From Chloroflexota bacterium (lineage in GTDB: Bacteria; Chloroflexota; Dehalococcoidia; JAUQQI01): DNA of 13,785 nt. Numbering within the stretch: the first letter of the stretch is position 1; each line of letters begins with the position of its first letter. Both the position numbers and the translations under genes were made by a program. This document shows, piece after piece, positions 6,695-13,738 of the stretch. The stretch is from assembly GCA_030549955.1 (NCBI GenBank), contig JAUQQI010000145.1, positions 1-13,785 of the forward strand, in the 5' to 3' direction. The notes beneath the pieces are model-generated. The model was given only the letters and a program-made list of their open reading frames with translations, was not told where the DNA came from and did no database searches.

Positions 6695-8113
6695 TTACCC
6701 GACGGAGCCCTCCATTTCGAGCTGGATGAGCCGGTTCATTTCCACCGCATACTCCATCGGTAGCTCCTTGACGATGGGCTCGACGAAGCCGTTCACAACC
6801 ATGGCGATGGCCTCCGCTTCCGGAATGCCCCGGCTCATCAGGTAGAAGAGCTGCTCCTCACCGACCTTGGACACCGTCGCCTCGTGCTGGATGACGACAT
6901 CCTGCTCTTCGATCTCCATGAACGGGTAGGTGTCGGAGCGGGACTCTTCGTCCAGAAGCAGGGCGTCGCAACGCACGTTGCTCTTAACCCCGACGCAGCC
7001 GGGGTAGACCTTAACCAGGCCCCGGTAGGTCGTCCGACCGCCGTCCTTGCTCACGGACTTCGACGTGATAACCGACGAGGTGTAGGGGGCGGCGTGAATC
7101 ATCTTCGCTCCGGCGTCCTGATGCCGGCCCCGGCCAGCAAAAGCCAGCGAGAGCACCTCGCCCCTGGCTCCCTTGCCGAGCAGGTAGACCGACGGGTACT
7201 TCATCGTGACCTTCGACCCGATGTTGCAATCGACCCACTCCATTACGGCGTCCTCGTAGGCGACGGCCCGCTTGGTCACCAGGTTATAGACATTATATGA
7301 CCAGTTCTGAATGGTGGTGTACCGGCACCGGCCGCCCGGCTTGACAATGATCTCGACCACGGCCGAATGGAGGGAGTCGGTCGAGTAGACCGGGGCCGTG
7401 CACCCCTCAACGTAGTGGACATAGGCGCCCGGCTCAACGATGATGAGGGTCCGCTCGAACTGGCCCATGTTCTGGGCGTTTATCCGGAAATAGGCCTGGA
7501 GGGGAATCTCGACCTTAACCCCCTCCGGGACGTAGATAAACGAGCCGCCGCTCCAGACGGCCGAGTTCAGGGCCGCAAACTTGTTGTCCGCCGGGGGCAC
7601 CACTGTCCCGAAGTACTGGCGGACCAGGTCCGGGTACTCCCGGACAGCCGTATCCGTATCGACGAAGATGACGCCCTTCCTGGCCAGGTCCTCCCGGATC
7701 GAGTGGTAGACAACCTCCGACTCATACTGGGCCCCAACCCCGGCCAGGAACTTGCGTTCGGCCTCGGGGATACCAAGCCGGTCGAAGGTCCGCTTGATGT
7801 ATTCGGGCAGGTCCTCCCAGCTGCGCCCCTGTTTTTCGGTGGGCCGGACGTAGTAGTGAATGTTGTTGAAGTCGATATCCGAAAGGTCAGCGCCCCAGGT
7901 CGGCATGGGCTTGTTGAAAAAGACCTCCAGGGCCCGAAGCCGGAACTGGCGCATCCACTCCGGCTCCTGCTTTATCCAGGAGATCTCCTCGACAACCTGC
8001 CGGGAAAGGCCCTTGGGCGCCTTGTAAACATACTGCTCCGGGTCGTGGAAGCCGTACTTTTCGAGATACTGCTTGTCCAGGTCCCTGAGCAGTTCTTCCG
8101 GCGTGGTGGCCAT
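6695..8113 (-). CDS. sufB: SufB, Fe-S cluster scaffold subunit
   Basis: A complete 472-residue SufB, the subunit of the SufBC2D complex on which the cluster is built. Visible landmarks are [20 protein letters not shown] near residues 43-62, [18 protein letters not shown] (184-201), EGCTAP with Cys238, the beta-helix core with [12 protein letters not shown], and [19 protein letters not shown] with Cys382, which matches the essential cysteine of the E. coli protein (Cys405). [21 protein letters not shown] (409-429) is the C-terminal conserved block. The ATG at 8111-8113 lies 3 bp after the sufC TAG, with AAGGAGGGG 6 bases upstream inside the end of sufC. It ends with TAA. No lesion is visible, in contrast with its two partner genes. 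Confidence 0.96.
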   Translation of the reverse strand: MATTPEELLRDLDKQYLEKYGFHDPEQYVYKAPKGLSRQVVEEISWIKQEPEWMRQFRLRALEVFFNKPMPTWGADLSDIDFNNIHYYVRPTEKQGRSWEDLPEYIKRTFDRLGIPEAERKFLAGVGAQYESEVVYHSIREDLARKGVIFVDTDTAVREYPDLVRQYFGTVVPPADNKFAALNSAVWSGGSFIYVPEGVKVEIPLQAYFRINAQNMGQFERTLIIVEPGAYVHYVEGCTAPVYSTDSLHSAVVEIIVKPGGRCRYTTIQNWSYNVYNLVTKRAVAYEDAVMEWVDCNIGSKVTMKYPSVYLLGKGARGEVLSLAFAGRGRHQDAGAKMIHAAPYTSSVITSKSVSKDGGRTTYRGLVKVYPGCVGVKSNVRCDALLLDEESRSDTYPFMEIEEQDVVIQHEATVSKVGEEQLFYLMSRGIPEAEAIAMVVNGFVEPIVKELPMEYAVEMNRLIQLEMEGSVG

Positions 8114-8116
8114 TGT

Positions 8117-8831
8117 CTACCCCTCCTTTTGGCTGAGAACTTCCTGGACGACCCAGTCGTAGCCGCGCTGTTCGAGCTCGTGGGCAAGCTCGGGACCGCC
8201 CGACCGGACAATCCTGCCGTCCACCAGCACATGGACGACGTCCGGCTCAACGTAATTAAGGATCCGGGAGTAGTGGGTGATGATGAGAAACCCGATATCA
8301 GGCCCCCGCATCGTATTCACAGCGTTGGCCACAATCCGGACCGCATCGATGTCCAGCCCAGAGTCGGTCTCGTCCAGGATGGCAAACTCGGGCTGGAGAA
8401 CCGCCAGCTGCAGGATCTCGTTCCGCTTCTTCTCCCCACCCGAGAAGCCCTCATTGAGGTAACGGTTTACAAACGCGTCGTCAACTTTGAGAAGCTGCAT
8501 CTTCTCCCGGAGGAGCTTGCGGAACTGAACGACCGGGACGTCCGTCCCCCGCAGAGACTTGAGGGCCAGCCGCAGGAAATTGACGACGCTGACCCCGGGC
8601 ACGGCCACCGGGTACTGGAAAGCCATAAAGAGCCCCAGGCGGGCCCGCTCGTCGGGACTGAGCTCGAGGATATTCTGCCCCTTCCAGGGTGCTCTTGCCC
8701 GAGCCGTTCGGCCCCATGATGGCGTGAACCTCACCCTTGGGCACCGTCAGGTTCACGCCCTTAAGGACCTGCCGGCCTTCAACCTCGACCCTCAGGTTCT
8801 CAATAATCAGCTGGTCCTTTGCGCCGGTCAA
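8117..8831 (-). pseudogene. sufC: sufC, ABC-type ATPase of the SufBC2D complex, frameshifted by an internal deletion
   Basis: The N-terminal part reads [21 protein letters not shown] and [14 protein letters not shown] (Walker A), then runs off frame at 8683-8690. The rest is in another frame and resumes at [20 protein letters not shown], followed by the Q-loop (FMAFQYPV), the signature FSGGEKKRNEIL, Walker B (PEFAILDETDSGLD) and the H-loop (IITHYSRIL), ending with TAG at 8117-8119. The family normally has about 18 residues between GKSTL and the aromatic residue before KGQ (for example E. coli SufC); they are absent here, so about 56 bp have been lost. As written there is no continuous ATPase. 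The start is TTG at 8829-8831, with GGAGGG 4 bases upstream; an in-frame GTG at 8841-8843 is the alternative. It is first in the operon. Confidence 0.9.
8120..8128 (-). promoter_or_regulatory. Strong ribosome binding site of sufB
   Basis: Reads AAGGAGGGG on the minus strand, six bases before the sufB ATG (8111-8113), and overlaps the last codons of sufC. Such a strong site would let sufB be translated even if sufC translation ends early in the shifted frame. Confidence 0.7.
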
Positions 8832-8835
8832 CTGT

Positions 8836-8841
8836 CCCTCC
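8836..8841 (-). promoter_or_regulatory. Ribosome binding site favouring the sufC TTG start
   Basis: Reads GGAGGG on the minus strand, four bases before TTG at 8829-8831. The upstream GTG (8841-8843) overlaps this motif and has no ribosome site of its own. Confidence 0.55.
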
Positions 8842-8866
8842 ACTGGCTCAGCAAGTTTCTATCCCA

Positions 8867-8896
8867 AGGATAAACCATCAACCCTGATTTTGTCAA
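8867..8896 (-). promoter_or_regulatory. Promoter of the suf operon
   Basis: On the minus strand the -35 box is a perfect TTGACA (8891-8896) and the -10 box is TATCCT (8867-8872), separated by 18 bases. The start of transcription would fall near 8860, giving a leader of about 28 bases before the sufC TTG. It is back to back with the sufR promoter. Seen in sequence; activity is inferred. Confidence 0.75.
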
Positions 8897-8907
8897 CGCC
8901 GTGGTTA
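8894..8907. promoter_or_regulatory. Candidate SufR operator between the two divergent -35 boxes
   Basis: The sequence is CAAC-N6-GTTA, one base from the CAAC-N6-GTTG operator I recall for cyanobacterial SufR. It overlaps the suf -35 box and lies a few bases from the sufR -35 box, so one bound dimer could block both promoters. The two -35 boxes also form a wider perfect inverted repeat, TGTCAAC (8891-8897) with GTTGACA (8914-8920). Confidence 0.45.
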
Positions 8908-8914
8908 ATAAAAG

Positions 8915-8943
8915 TTGACATTGGGCCGAATAGCCTTTATAAT
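8915..8943 (+). promoter_or_regulatory. Perfect sigma70/sigmaA-type promoter of sufR
   Basis: TTGACA (8915-8920), exactly 17 bases, TATAAT (8938-8943): a full-consensus housekeeping promoter. Transcription would start near 8950, only a few bases before the sufR ATG at 8954, so the message should be leaderless or nearly so. The TTG inside the -35 box is in frame with sufR but cannot be its start if this promoter is used. Confidence 0.88.
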
Positions 8944-8953
8944 CCGAAGTGAG

Positions 8954-9631
8954 ATGGCGGCTCTCAGTTCGCCCGCACGCCTGGCGGTTCTGCGGCTTCT
9001 GAAGCAGCGGGGCCCGATGACGGCCAAGGCCATTGCCCGGGAGCTGGGGATCACCCCCGTAGCGGTCCACAAGCATCTGGAGGCCCTCGAAGCCGACGGG
9101 CTGGTGGAGGCCAGCGTCCGCAAACAGCCCCGGGGCCGGCCGGCCCTGGTCTATCAGCCCTCGGCCCGGGCCTTGGAGGTCTTCCCCCAGGGCTACCGGG
9201 ACCTGCTGATCGGGGTCCTGAACCGGGTTGCCGAGCTGCACGGCGCCGACGAGCTTTATCGGTTGCTGGCGTCCCACAGCCAGTCCCTCCGGGAGCGGTA
9301 CCGGATTCGCCTCATGGGCAAGGACCTGGTTGAGCGGGTCCGGGAGCTGGCCCGAATTCGGGATGAAGAGGGCTACATGGCCGCCGTCCGGGAGGAGCCG
9401 GGCGGGCTTTTGCTCATTGAGCATCACTGCCCCATCTTCGAGATTGCCCGGGAGCACCCGGAGGCCTGCCGGTGCGAGGAAGAACTTTTCACGGACATCC
9501 TCGAGGCGCCGGTCCGCCGGGAAGCGACCCTCGCCCAGGGCGACCCGGCCTGTCTCTACCGGATCGAGCCCCGCTCGCGCGCCGCCGGCCGTCAGGGAGT
9601 TGCTGTTCCGCCGGTTTTTGACAGCCCTTGA
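8954..9631 (+). CDS. sufR: SufR-like Fe-S-sensing helix-turn-helix transcriptional regulator
   Basis: A 225-residue regulator. An N-terminal winged helix-turn-helix of the ArsR/DeoR type spans about residues 1-70 (SPARLAVLRLLKQRGPMTAKAIARELG, then ITPVAVHKHLEALEADGLVEA and a KQPRGRPALVY wing). A helical middle region follows. The C-terminal domain carries Cys159, Cys172, Cys174 and Cys200 in HHCPIFEIAREHPEACRCEEEL...GDPAC. The CX12C spacing matches the start of the SufR cluster motif. In SufR a bound cluster signals sufficiency and the protein represses suf; it is divergent from the suf operon here, which supports that role and autoregulation. I chose ATG 8954 because the perfect promoter ends at 8943; the longer frame from TTG 8915 would begin inside the -35 box. 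Its last codons contain the -35 box of the tRNA promoter. Confidence 0.88.
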   Translation: MAALSSPARLAVLRLLKQRGPMTAKAIARELGITPVAVHKHLEALEADGLVEASVRKQPRGRPALVYQPSARALEVFPQGYRDLLIGVLNRVAELHGADELYRLLASHSQSLRERYRIRLMGKDLVERVRELARIRDEEGYMAAVREEPGGLLLIEHHCPIFEIAREHPEACRCEEELFTDILEAPVRREATLAQGDPACLYRIEPRSRAAGRQGVAVPPVFDSP

Positions 9632-9646
9632 CGGGGCAGCTATAAT
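9618..9646 (+). promoter_or_regulatory. Perfect sigma70/sigmaA-type promoter of the initiator tRNA gene
   Basis: TTGACA (9618-9623), 17 bases, TATAAT (9641-9646). The -35 box lies inside the last codons of sufR. Transcription would start near 9653, about seven bases before the mature tRNA end, leaving a very short 5' leader for RNase P. Confidence 0.88.
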
Positions 9647-9659
9647 AATTAGTGGACGA

Positions 9660-9731
9660 CGCGGGGTGGAGCAGCGGCAGCTCGCCGGGCTCATAACCCG
9701 GAGGTCGTGGGTTCGAGTCCCACCCCCGCTA
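9660..9731 (+). tRNA. Initiator tRNA-fMet (anticodon CAT)
   Basis: A clean cloverleaf. The acceptor stem is CGCGGGG (9660-9666) with CCCCGCT (9724-9730), where position 1:72 is an unpaired C-U, the initiator hallmark being an unpaired 1:72. The D stem is GAGC/GCTC around a short 7-base loop. The anticodon stem CCGGG/CCCGG contains the three consecutive G-C pairs of initiators around loop CTCATAA. The T arm is GTGGG-TTCGAGT-CCCAC. The discriminator is A at 9731 and the following bases are CCC, so CCA is not encoded in full and must be added by the CCA-adding enzyme. It stands alone between its own promoter and a terminator. Confidence 0.96.
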
Positions 9732-9740
9732 CCCTGTCCC

Positions 9741-9776
9741 GGGGCCGGCGGTCGTACCGCCGGCCCCAAACTTTTT
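9741..9776 (+). terminator. Strong intrinsic terminator after the tRNA gene
   Basis: A perfect 11-bp stem, GGGGCCGGCGG (9741-9751) with CCGCCGGCCCC (9757-9767), around loop TCGTA, followed by AAAC and a TTTTTC tract. It separates the tRNA transcript from tilS. Confidence 0.9.
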
Positions 9777-9807
9777 CACGGCCAGGCTATTCTTAGGTTG
9801 CCCGACA

Positions 9808-11292
9808 TTGGTTCCCGGGACCCCCCAAAGTCCGCACCCCTTTAGGCTGGACCAGCTGGTCAGCCAGGTCCGGTCGTTCATTGCCGAGGCCCGGCTTATC
9901 GGTCCCGAAGACCGGGTGGTCGTCGGGGTGTCGGGCGGTCCCGACTCCCTGACCCTCCTATACGTTCTGGTCTCGATCGTCCCCGACCCCCCCACCAGGG
10001 TTGCCGTCGGCTACCTTGACCACGGTCTCCGGGGCGGGGCCGGGGCCGAAGAGGCGGCCTTTGTCCGCCGGGTTGCCGAAGGGTGGGGCTTGACCTTCTT
10101 CACCGACCGGGTAGACACCGCCTCCTACCGGCGGGCCCGGGGGCTCTCCGTCGAGGCGGCGGCCCGGGAGCTCCGGTACCGGTTTCTCGGGGAGACGGCC
10201 CGGAAGTTCGGGGCAACCAGGGTCGCCGTCGGGCACACCGCCAGCGACCAGGTCGAAACCGTCCTGCTCAATATCATCCGGGGCACCGGTCTTGCGGGCC
10301 TCCGGGGAATGCGGCCGGCGGGCCCGTATCCCCTGCCGGACTTCGGCGGGCTGACCCTCGTGCGCCCCCTCCTCCAGGTTTTCCGCCAGGAAACCGTGGC
10401 CGCCTGTCGGGCCCTGGGCCTGGAAGCCCGGGAAGACCCGAGCAATCTGGACCGGCGCTACCTTCGAAACCGGATTCGGCTGGATATCTTGCCGCTCCTC
10501 CGGCAGCTAAACCCCGGGGTCGACGGGGCGATCCTGCGGCTGGCCGAGGCGGCGGCCGCGGACCTCGAACTCATCGAAAGTCAGGCCAGGGCTGCCCTGA
10601 ACAGTGCCCTGGTTTCGGCCAGCCCTTCAGAGCTGGTCCTTAAACGAAGCGCCCTTAATGCCCTGCCCGAAGCCCTGCGCGCCCACGTCTTTCGGCTGGC
10701 AATTTTGCGGCTGACGCCGGCCGAGCCCGCAGTTACCGCCTATCACCTCCAGCGGCTCGTTCGCCTTGCGGCCGCCAAGGTTGGGGCTTCGTTGAACCTG
10801 CCGGCCGGCCTGAAGGCCCGGGTCGACTACGAGATTATGCGCCTCGGGCGGGAGGTGGCCGGTCCCGCCGATTTCCCCCAGGTGCAGGAGGCCGTCAGGT
10901 TCAGGCCCCCGGCCCGCCTGCGGCTCGACGGCTGGGTCCTGGAGGCGGCGGTCGTGCCCCGTCCGCCCGACTGGGACCCCCGTCAAACCCCGGACCGCTG
11001 GACGGCTTTTCTGGATTTTGATAAGGTAATGGGGGAACTGGAAGTCAGGCCGTGGCGTGCCGGTGACATCTTCGTGCCCCTCGGACTGGCCGGCCGGAAA
11101 AAACTTCAGGACCTGTTTACCGAGGCAAAGGTGCCCCGGGACCTCCGCGGCCGGTGGCCGGTCATTGCGGACCAGGCCGGTATCGTCTGGGTAGCCGGTT
11201 TGAAACTTGCGGACCGGGTGAAGGTAAAGCCGGAGACCCGGCGCCTTCTCAAGATTCGGGTTAGCAGGGAGCAGGGTGAGAGCGGCCGTTAA
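9808..11292 (+). CDS. tilS: TilS, tRNA(Ile)-lysidine synthetase
   Basis: A 494-residue protein that uses ATP and lysine to convert C34 of tRNA-Ile(CAU) to lysidine, changing both its codon reading and its charging. The PP-loop SGGPDS is at 42-47, followed by YLDHGLRG (about 72-79) and GHTASDQVETVLLNIIRGTGLAGLRGM, the characteristic TilS segment. EDPSNLDRRYLRNRIRLDILP is also typical. The C-terminal TilS domain is present (WRAGDIFVPLGLAGRKKLQDLFTEAKVPRDLR), so this is the long, three-domain form. The start is uncertain: TTG at 9808 is the only usual start codon ahead of the PP-loop in frame, and its ribosome site is weak. It overlaps hpt by 17 bp and heads a tilS-hpt-ftsH set common in several phyla. 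Confidence 0.93.
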   Translation: MVPGTPQSPHPFRLDQLVSQVRSFIAEARLIGPEDRVVVGVSGGPDSLTLLYVLVSIVPDPPTRVAVGYLDHGLRGGAGAEEAAFVRRVAEGWGLTFFTDRVDTASYRRARGLSVEAAARELRYRFLGETARKFGATRVAVGHTASDQVETVLLNIIRGTGLAGLRGMRPAGPYPLPDFGGLTLVRPLLQVFRQETVAACRALGLEAREDPSNLDRRYLRNRIRLDILPLLRQLNPGVDGAILRLAEAAAADLELIESQARAALNSALVSASPSELVLKRSALNALPEALRAHVFRLAILRLTPAEPAVTAYHLQRLVRLAAAKVGASLNLPAGLKARVDYEIMRLGREVAGPADFPQVQEAVRFRPPARLRLDGWVLEAAVVPRPPDWDPRQTPDRWTAFLDFDKVMGELEVRPWRAGDIFVPLGLAGRKKLQDLFTEAKVPRDLRGRWPVIADQAGIVWVAGLKLADRVKVKPETRRLLKIRVSREQGESGR

Positions 11293-11836
11293 CGCGCGGA
11301 TCGCCGGAATCTTACTCGACGCCGAAACCATCCGCCGCCGGGTCGAAGAGCTCGGCCAGCAGATTACCCGCGACTACGCCGGGAAGGACCTCCTGCTCGT
11401 CGGCCTTCTGCGGGGGGCGGTCATTTTCCTCGCCGACCTCGCCCGCCAGGTCAAGTTGCCGGTCGAAATCGACTTCATGGCCATAAGCAGTTATGGGACC
11501 CGGGCCGAGTCGTCGGGGGTTGTCCGGATCCTGAAGGACCTGGACGAGAACATCGAGGGTCGGCATGTCCTGGTCGTCGAGGACATCATCGATTCGGGCC
11601 TTACCCTCGAGTACATTCTCAACCTCCTGCGGGCCCGCAATCCGGCGAGCCTGCGGGTCTGCGCGTTGCTCCGAAAGCAGAAGGCCGCGGCGCGGCCTGT
11701 TCAGGTCGATTACGTCGGCTTTGACATACCCGACAGGTTTGTGGTCGGTTACGGCCTCGATTACGCCCAGGCGTACCGTAACCTTCCGTACGTCGCGGTG
11801 TTAGAGTTCGTGGAAAGGGTTGGTGTGCCCGGATGA
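11276..11836 (+). CDS. hpt: Hypoxanthine phosphoribosyltransferase
   Basis: A 186-residue purine-salvage enzyme that joins hypoxanthine (and usually guanine) with PRPP to give the nucleotide. The PRPP-binding motif is VLVVEDIIDSGLT at 98-110. The flexible active-site loop SSYGT is at 71-75, and GLLRGA (43-48), LLRKQ (131-135) and VGFDIPDRFVVGYGLDY (147-163) are the other family blocks. It starts with GTG at 11276-11278 inside the end of tilS, with GGGAG just upstream, and its 17-bp overlap suggests translational coupling. Length and motifs are normal. Its place between tilS and ftsH is a widely conserved arrangement. Confidence 0.95.
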   Translation: MRAAVNARIAGILLDAETIRRRVEELGQQITRDYAGKDLLLVGLLRGAVIFLADLARQVKLPVEIDFMAISSYGTRAESSGVVRILKDLDENIEGRHVLVVEDIIDSGLTLEYILNLLRARNPASLRVCALLRKQKAAARPVQVDYVGFDIPDRFVVGYGLDYAQAYRNLPYVAVLEFVERVGVPG

Positions 11837-11871
11837 GCGGCTAATCGTCCGGGCCTGCCGGAGGGAAGGGG

Positions 11872-13722
11872 ATGACCCAACGCTGGCTCCGAAACGGCTT
11901 TATTTATATCGCGCTTCTCGGCGTCGCCGCCGTAATTTTCCTTGCCCTTAATATGCCGTCCCAGCCGGCGGGCTGGGTGCCGTTGACCGACCTGATCCTA
12001 ATGGCCAGGGCCGGCCAGATCGACCGCATCGAGGTCCAGGGCGATAATCTGACGGCGTACGCCCGCGACGGAAAAACCCGCTACACCTCGAGAAAGGAGC
12101 CTTCGGCCAGTATTATCGAGCTCCTGAATCAGAACGGCGTGCAGGTCGGCCCGAACGGGGTCCGGGTCACCGTCCGGGAGCCGAGCTCGGCCGGGAACCT
12201 CCTCTACTCGGCCCTGAACCTGCTGCCCCTGGCCCTTTTTGCCGGGCTCCTCATCCTCCTCTTCCGTCAGGCGCAGGGTGCGAACAACCAGGCGTTTAAC
12301 TTTGGCAAGTCCCGGGCGAGGCTTTTTGGTGGGAACCGGCCGACGGTGACCTTTAACGACGTGGCCGGGGTTGACGAGGCCAAGCAGGAGCTGCAGGAAG
12401 TTGTCGAGTTCCTGAAGTATCCCGAAAAGTTTGCCGCCCTTGGGGCCAGGATCCCCAAAGGCGTCCTTCTAGTCGGCCCGCCCGGGACCGGAAAGACCCT
12501 CATCTCCAAGGCCGTTGCGGGCGAGGCCGGGGTCCCCTTCTTCAGCATCTCGGGCTCGGAATTTGTCGAGATGTTCGTCGGGGTTGGGGCCTCGAGGGTA
12601 AGGGACCTCTTCGACCAGGCCAAGCGCAATGCCCCCTGTATCGTCTTCATCGACGAAATCGATGCGGTGGGCCGCCAGCGTGGGGCCGGGCTTGGGGCCG
12701 GCCACGATGAGCGGGAGCAGACCTTAAACCAGATTCTGGTCGAGATGGACGGTTTCGACACCTCGACCAGCGTGATTGTGATTGCGGCTACCAACCGGCC
12801 GGATATTCTGGACCCGGCGCTTTTGAGGCCCGGCCGGTTTGACCGGCAGATCGTGCTGGACCCGCCGGATGTGCGGGGCCGGAAGGCGATTTTAGAGGTC
12901 CATTGTCGGGGCAAGCCTCTGGGGCCGGATGTGGACCTGGAGCTATTGGCCCGGCAGACGCCCGGTTTTTCGGGGGCGGATTTGGCGAACCTGGTCAATG
13001 AGGCGGCGATCCTGGCGGCGAGGCGTGACAAGAAGGTGATCGGGATGGCCGAGCTTGAGGAGGCCATTGACCGGGTGATTGCCGGTCCTGAGCGCAGGAG
13101 CCGGGTGATAAGCCAGCGGGAGCGGGAGATAACGGCCTACCATGAGGCCGGGCATGCGCTGGTTGGTTGGGTGCTGCCGAACTGCGACCCGGTGCACAAG
13201 ATAACGATTGTGGCCCGTGGGATGACGGGCGGTTACACCAGGTTTCTGCCGGATGAGGACCGCCGGCTCTGGACCCGGTCGCAGTTCCTGGACAACCTGG
13301 CCGCCATGCTCGGCGGACGGGCCGCCGAAGAGGTGGTGTTCGGTGAGATAACGACCGGGGCCGAGGACGACATCCAGAAGGCGACCCAACTTGCCCGCCG
13401 GATGGTCACCGAGTTTGGTATGAGCGACCGGCTCGGTCCCCGTACCTACGGGAAGCGGGAGACCCTCATCTTCCTCGGCCGGGACCTGAACGAAATCCGC
13501 AACTACAGCGAAAAGATCGCCCAGGAGATCGACGCCGAGGTCAACCGGCTGATCCTCGAGGCATACGGGCGGGCCCGGGAAATCCTGGCAGCAAATCGGC
13601 CAAAGCTCGACCGGCTCGCTACTTACCTGCTCGCCCACGAGTCAGTCGAAGGGGAAGAGCTGAGGCGTCTGCTTGGCGACGAGCCGGTCGGGCCGGAAGG
13701 GACCCGGGCGGCCGCCGACTGA
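11872..13722 (+). CDS. ftsH: FtsH, ATP-dependent membrane zinc metalloprotease
   Basis: A 616-residue membrane-bound AAA+ protease that degrades misfolded and short-lived membrane and cytosolic proteins. TM helix 1 is at about 9-27 and helix 2 at about 114-132, with an extracytoplasmic domain between. Walker A GPPGTGKT is at 202-209, the pore loop [10 protein letters not shown] at 231-240, Walker B VFIDEID at 258-264, and the second region of homology [19 protein letters not shown] at about 307-325. The zinc site is HEAGH (424-428), with Asp in the [10 protein letters not shown] segment near 500 as third ligand. The ATG at 11872 follows GGAGGG at 6-base spacing. The C-terminal half ([26 protein letters not shown]) resembles Chloroflexota FtsH. 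Codon choice changes in roughly 12770-13258. Confidence 0.97.
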   Translation: MTQRWLRNGFIYIALLGVAAVIFLALNMPSQPAGWVPLTDLILMARAGQIDRIEVQGDNLTAYARDGKTRYTSRKEPSASIIELLNQNGVQVGPNGVRVTVREPSSAGNLLYSALNLLPLALFAGLLILLFRQAQGANNQAFNFGKSRARLFGGNRPTVTFNDVAGVDEAKQELQEVVEFLKYPEKFAALGARIPKGVLLVGPPGTGKTLISKAVAGEAGVPFFSISGSEFVEMFVGVGASRVRDLFDQAKRNAPCIVFIDEIDAVGRQRGAGLGAGHDEREQTLNQILVEMDGFDTSTSVIVIAATNRPDILDPALLRPGRFDRQIVLDPPDVRGRKAILEVHCRGKPLGPDVDLELLARQTPGFSGADLANLVNEAAILAARRDKKVIGMAELEEAIDRVIAGPERRSRVISQREREITAYHEAGHALVGWVLPNCDPVHKITIVARGMTGGYTRFLPDEDRRLWTRSQFLDNLAAMLGGRAAEEVVFGEITTGAEDDIQKATQLARRMVTEFGMSDRLGPRTYGKRETLIFLGRDLNEIRNYSEKIAQEIDAEVNRLILEAYGRAREILAANRPKLDRLATYLLAHESVEGEELRRLLGDEPVGPEGTRAAAD

Positions 13723-13738
13723 GGGCCGACGGTTGCTT

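Noticed and set aside
5458..6729. A 423-codon plus-strand frame
   Set aside because: Antisense shadow of sufD and part of the sufB-sufD spacer; no domain, biased composition, explained by high GC content.
7367..8719. A 450-codon plus-strand frame
   Set aside because: Antisense shadow of sufB and sufC with no recognisable domain.
8915..8953. N-terminal extension of SufR from TTG 8915
   Set aside because: It would start inside the -35 box of a perfect promoter; ATG 8954 is the better start.
8828..9769. A 313-codon minus-strand frame containing a GGTRTHDLRVMSP segment
   Set aside because: It is the antisense of sufR and the tRNA gene; this peptide is the well-known artefact of translating through the reverse of a tRNA. 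It crosses promoters, the tRNA and a terminator.
9777..9807. Absence of spoIIE between the initiator tRNA and tilS as a sign of lost sporulation
   Set aside because: That comparison only holds for Bacillota such as B. subtilis; the organism here may be Chloroflexota, where spoIIE is not expected.
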